In this document: positions 15,244-16,476 of the stretch, piece by piece | Layout: each line of letters opens with the position of its first letter | Numbering within the stretch: position 1 is the stretch's first letter | From: Pseudopedobacter sp039918235 | Lineage (GTDB): Bacteria; Bacteroidota; Bacteroidia; Sphingobacteriales; Sphingobacteriaceae | DNA length: 16,476 nucleotides | NCBI GenBank assembly: GCA_039918235.1 | Contig: JBDSHZ010000082.1 | Coordinates: 1 to 16,476, forward strand | Reading direction: 5' to 3' | Translations under genes and position numbers: made by a program | Notes under the pieces: model-generated | Told to the model about the DNA's origin: nothing | The model's database searches: none | The model's input: the letters and a program-made list of their open reading frames with translations, nothing else

Positions 15244-15502
15244 AATCTGCTGTTTTAAATTGTTCAACATTTGAAGATTGCCCCCCAATTCTCCAATCCA
15301 GAAAATTGATGCGCAACTTCAATAACTCGTAGGCCGACCGTGATTCTGTCTGAATCACCTTTGCCGTTTGTTGCAATAGGCTCACCTGCTGTTGTACCTG
15401 CCTAAAATCCTGATGCAGCTGCCGGATAAACCAGGCGATCACGCCCAGCAATACCGATAAAAATGCCCCCAGTACCAGGCTCAAACTAATGCTGATTTCC
15501 AT
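15227..15502 (-). CDS. Small membrane-anchored coiled-coil protein
   Basis: 91 aa. One N-terminal membrane segment (about 5-26, LSLVLGAFLSVLLGVIAWFI) is followed by a Gln- and Leu-rich helix with heptad-like spacing (about 27-65, RQLHQDFRQVQQQVSLLQQT onward) and a polar tail. I do not recognise the family. The layout of one TM helix then a coiled coil is shared by phage XhlA-like and spanin-like lysis accessories, and also by many unrelated small proteins. Its ATG lies inside the end of the DUF5675 gene (17-nt overlap), and its own end overlaps the next gene by 17 nt, so the three are probably translated as a coupled set. Confidence 0.7.
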   Translation of the reverse strand: MEISISLSLVLGAFLSVLLGVIAWFIRQLHQDFRQVQQQVSLLQQTAKVIQTESRSAYELLKLRINFLDWRIGGQSSNVEQFKTADYEKSK

Positions 15503-15968
15503 AATCCAGCCCTCCTTCCAGGTAAAAATTGCTCACCAGCACCTCACAGTCGCCTTTTAAAACCAGCGACTTTAAAAAAGTGTACACATACTGGTAGCTG
15601 TAGGCCGACTGCAGCACTTCATAGTCCTGTCCGTTCCTGTTCCAGGAATGCCCGGTTAAGGGGCAGCCCCGCGTATCCTCATGCGTATTGCCGATGTGCA
15701 GGAAAACACCGCTGAAATTTTCGATGCCTGCAATCTCCAGCATCCCTTGATGCAAAGTGGGAAACCGGCTGAGGTACTGCTGGTGCATCCGTCCCTGGGT
15801 ATGCAGCTTTAGCTGGTAATGTCCTTCGGGAATGCAGGTCACCCCTGCAATCTTGTCGCTGCCCACCCGGTCTTCCAATAAAAAACAGAGGAATTTATTG
15901 CCCGTATATAGGTGGCTTAGGGTACTGTTCTTCCCCTTGCCCACCCTCATGATCCTGATCTTTTCCAT
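15486..15968 (-). CDS. DUF5675-family protein
   Basis: 160 aa, no signal peptide. It resembles DUF5675, a family of unknown function found in bacteria and phages: an N-terminal RVGKGKNSTLSHLYTGNKFLCFLLED block (9-33), CIPEGHYQLKL (45-55), and a histidine-cysteine segment HIGNTHEDTRGCPLTG (91-106) with His91, Asp98 and Cys102. The His...Gly-Cys pattern recalls L,D-transpeptidase-like active sites, so a cell-wall-related enzyme is conceivable, but that is inference. G+C content is well above the core genes (33 of 60 bases in 15601-15660, against 18 of 60 in 14101-14160 within accD). A hairpin lies 16 nt before its ATG, and the next gene overlaps its end. Confidence 0.8.
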   Translation of the reverse strand: MEKIRIMRVGKGKNSTLSHLYTGNKFLCFLLEDRVGSDKIAGVTCIPEGHYQLKLHTQGRMHQQYLSRFPTLHQGMLEIAGIENFSGVFLHIGNTHEDTRGCPLTGHSWNRNGQDYEVLQSAYSYQYVYTFLKSLVLKGDCEVLVSNFYLEGGLDYGNQH

Positions 15969-15984
15969 GATGTTTGAATTGATA

Positions 15985-16009
15985 AAAGGGCGGTTTTTTA
16001 CCGCCCTTT
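15985..16009 (-). terminator. Terminator-like hairpin directly before the DUF5675 start
   Basis: On the minus strand AAAGGGCGGT and ACCGCCCTTT form a perfect 10-bp stem around five A residues, followed by TATC (four T residues in a row from the stem end). It lies 4 nt after the stop of the upstream gene and 16 nt before ATG 15968. It would terminate the upstream gene, or act as an attenuator or 5' structure for DUF5675. Confidence 0.7.
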
Positions 16010-16013
16010 CTTG

Positions 16014-16476
16014 CTACAAAGTGATGGTTTTAACCGTCTCATTCCCTGGGAGGTCGTAAGCTTTAAATTGGAACTTTAATCCAGCAATAGTGGCCTGTTC
16101 AGTACTGGCGCTGTAAGCCCACGTAAGGCCGTCCGTCTGCATCACCGCATCGCCACCTTCCAATAAGGTACCTACCGCATCTTCCAGCCTCACCTTTACT
16201 TCACTCACCCTAAAATCATCCGTCACCTTCACCAGTATCCCATCCCCTACCTGTCCGCTGTAAGCGCTCAGGTCTGGTTCGCCAACAAAACTGGGGGCCT
16301 GGTGAAAATCCATAAATGCCCGGTTAAAGGCGGTTTGGTTACCGGTAGCCACTGCCGCATAGGCAGCCTTTAGGGTCACATCCGCTATAGCGGCCTTCGC
16401 GTAAATAATGCCCGCCCTAAATTTATCCTGTACCAGCTGCTGATTTGCTGTGGCTACACGGTCCTTATTTACCACC
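16014..16476 (-). CDS. Partial hypothetical protein with probable Ig-like C-terminus
   Basis: The reading frame is open to the window edge. The first possible start is a GTG at 16473-16475 that looks internal (VVNKDRVATANQQ...), so the N-terminus probably lies outside. The visible 154 residues have a helical part with a repeated Ala/Tyr/Lys-rich pattern (about 15-55), then a beta-rich domain (about 70-153) with VKVTDDFRVSEVKVRLEDAVG and a closing KAYDLPGNETVKTITL, which looks like an Ig-like sandwich. I have the impression of similar uncharacterised Bacteroidota proteins in small clusters, but I cannot name a family. It is G+C-rich like its neighbours and ends 4 nt before a terminator-like hairpin. 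Confidence 0.7.
   Translation of the reverse strand, partial: VVNKDRVATANQQLVQDKFRAGIIYAKAAIADVTLKAAYAAVATGNQTAFNRAFMDFHQAPSFVGEPDLSAYSGQVGDGILVKVTDDFRVSEVKVRLEDAVGTLLEGGDAVMQTDGLTWAYSASTEQATIAGLKFQFKAYDLPGNETVKTITL

Overview
The window looks like chromosomal DNA of a Bacteroidota bacterium, most likely a Sphingobacteriaceae member close to Pedobacter. The reasons are the protein families (a Flavobacterium-type secreted glycosylasparaginase, a DUF4369/TlpA-type thioredoxin lipoprotein, a PhoB-like response regulator), the general lack of Shine-Dalgarno sequences, and several start codons preceded by TAnnTTTG-type -7 elements with a TTG about 18-22 bp upstream. No tRNA, rRNA, CRISPR array or transposase was seen.

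Layout. 1-26 is a perfect palindrome. 232-2583 is cydAB, a cytochrome bd quinol oxidase with a short Q-loop. 2732-3745 (minus) is an exported glycosylasparaginase, divergent from pbpC (3921-6305), a PBP1C peptidoglycan synthase. 6368-6751 (minus) is an unrecognised small protein, followed by a 490-bp AT-rich gap holding a perfect 16-bp-stem inverted repeat. 7242-7895 is a DedA-family membrane protein. Then comes a minus-strand block: an RluA-type pseudouridine synthase (8007-8726), an OmpR/PhoB-type response regulator with no adjacent kinase (8885-9574), and a coupled pair, gatB (10849-12321) and a TlpA-like lipoprotein (9728-10852). Class II fructose-bisphosphate aldolase (12609-13688, minus) is divergent from accD (13869-14714, plus).

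Right end. After the accD terminator the character changes. There is a roughly 100-bp array of three different hairpins, then a compact minus-strand cluster that is clearly richer in G+C than the rest: a partial gene with a probable Ig-like C-terminus, a DUF5675 protein, a one-TM coiled-coil protein and a small two-TM hydrophobic protein. The last three overlap each other by exactly 17 nt at both junctions. The set resembles a phage lysis or prophage remnant module, and it is the least explained part of the window. No integrase or structural phage gene is visible, so the mobile origin is inference.

Most of the window is ordinary core metabolism: respiration, cell wall, lipid precursor synthesis, glycolysis and tRNA-dependent amidation. 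The best regulatory signal is three TTAA-centred repeats with an exact 11-bp period upstream of the response regulator, which suggests autoregulation.
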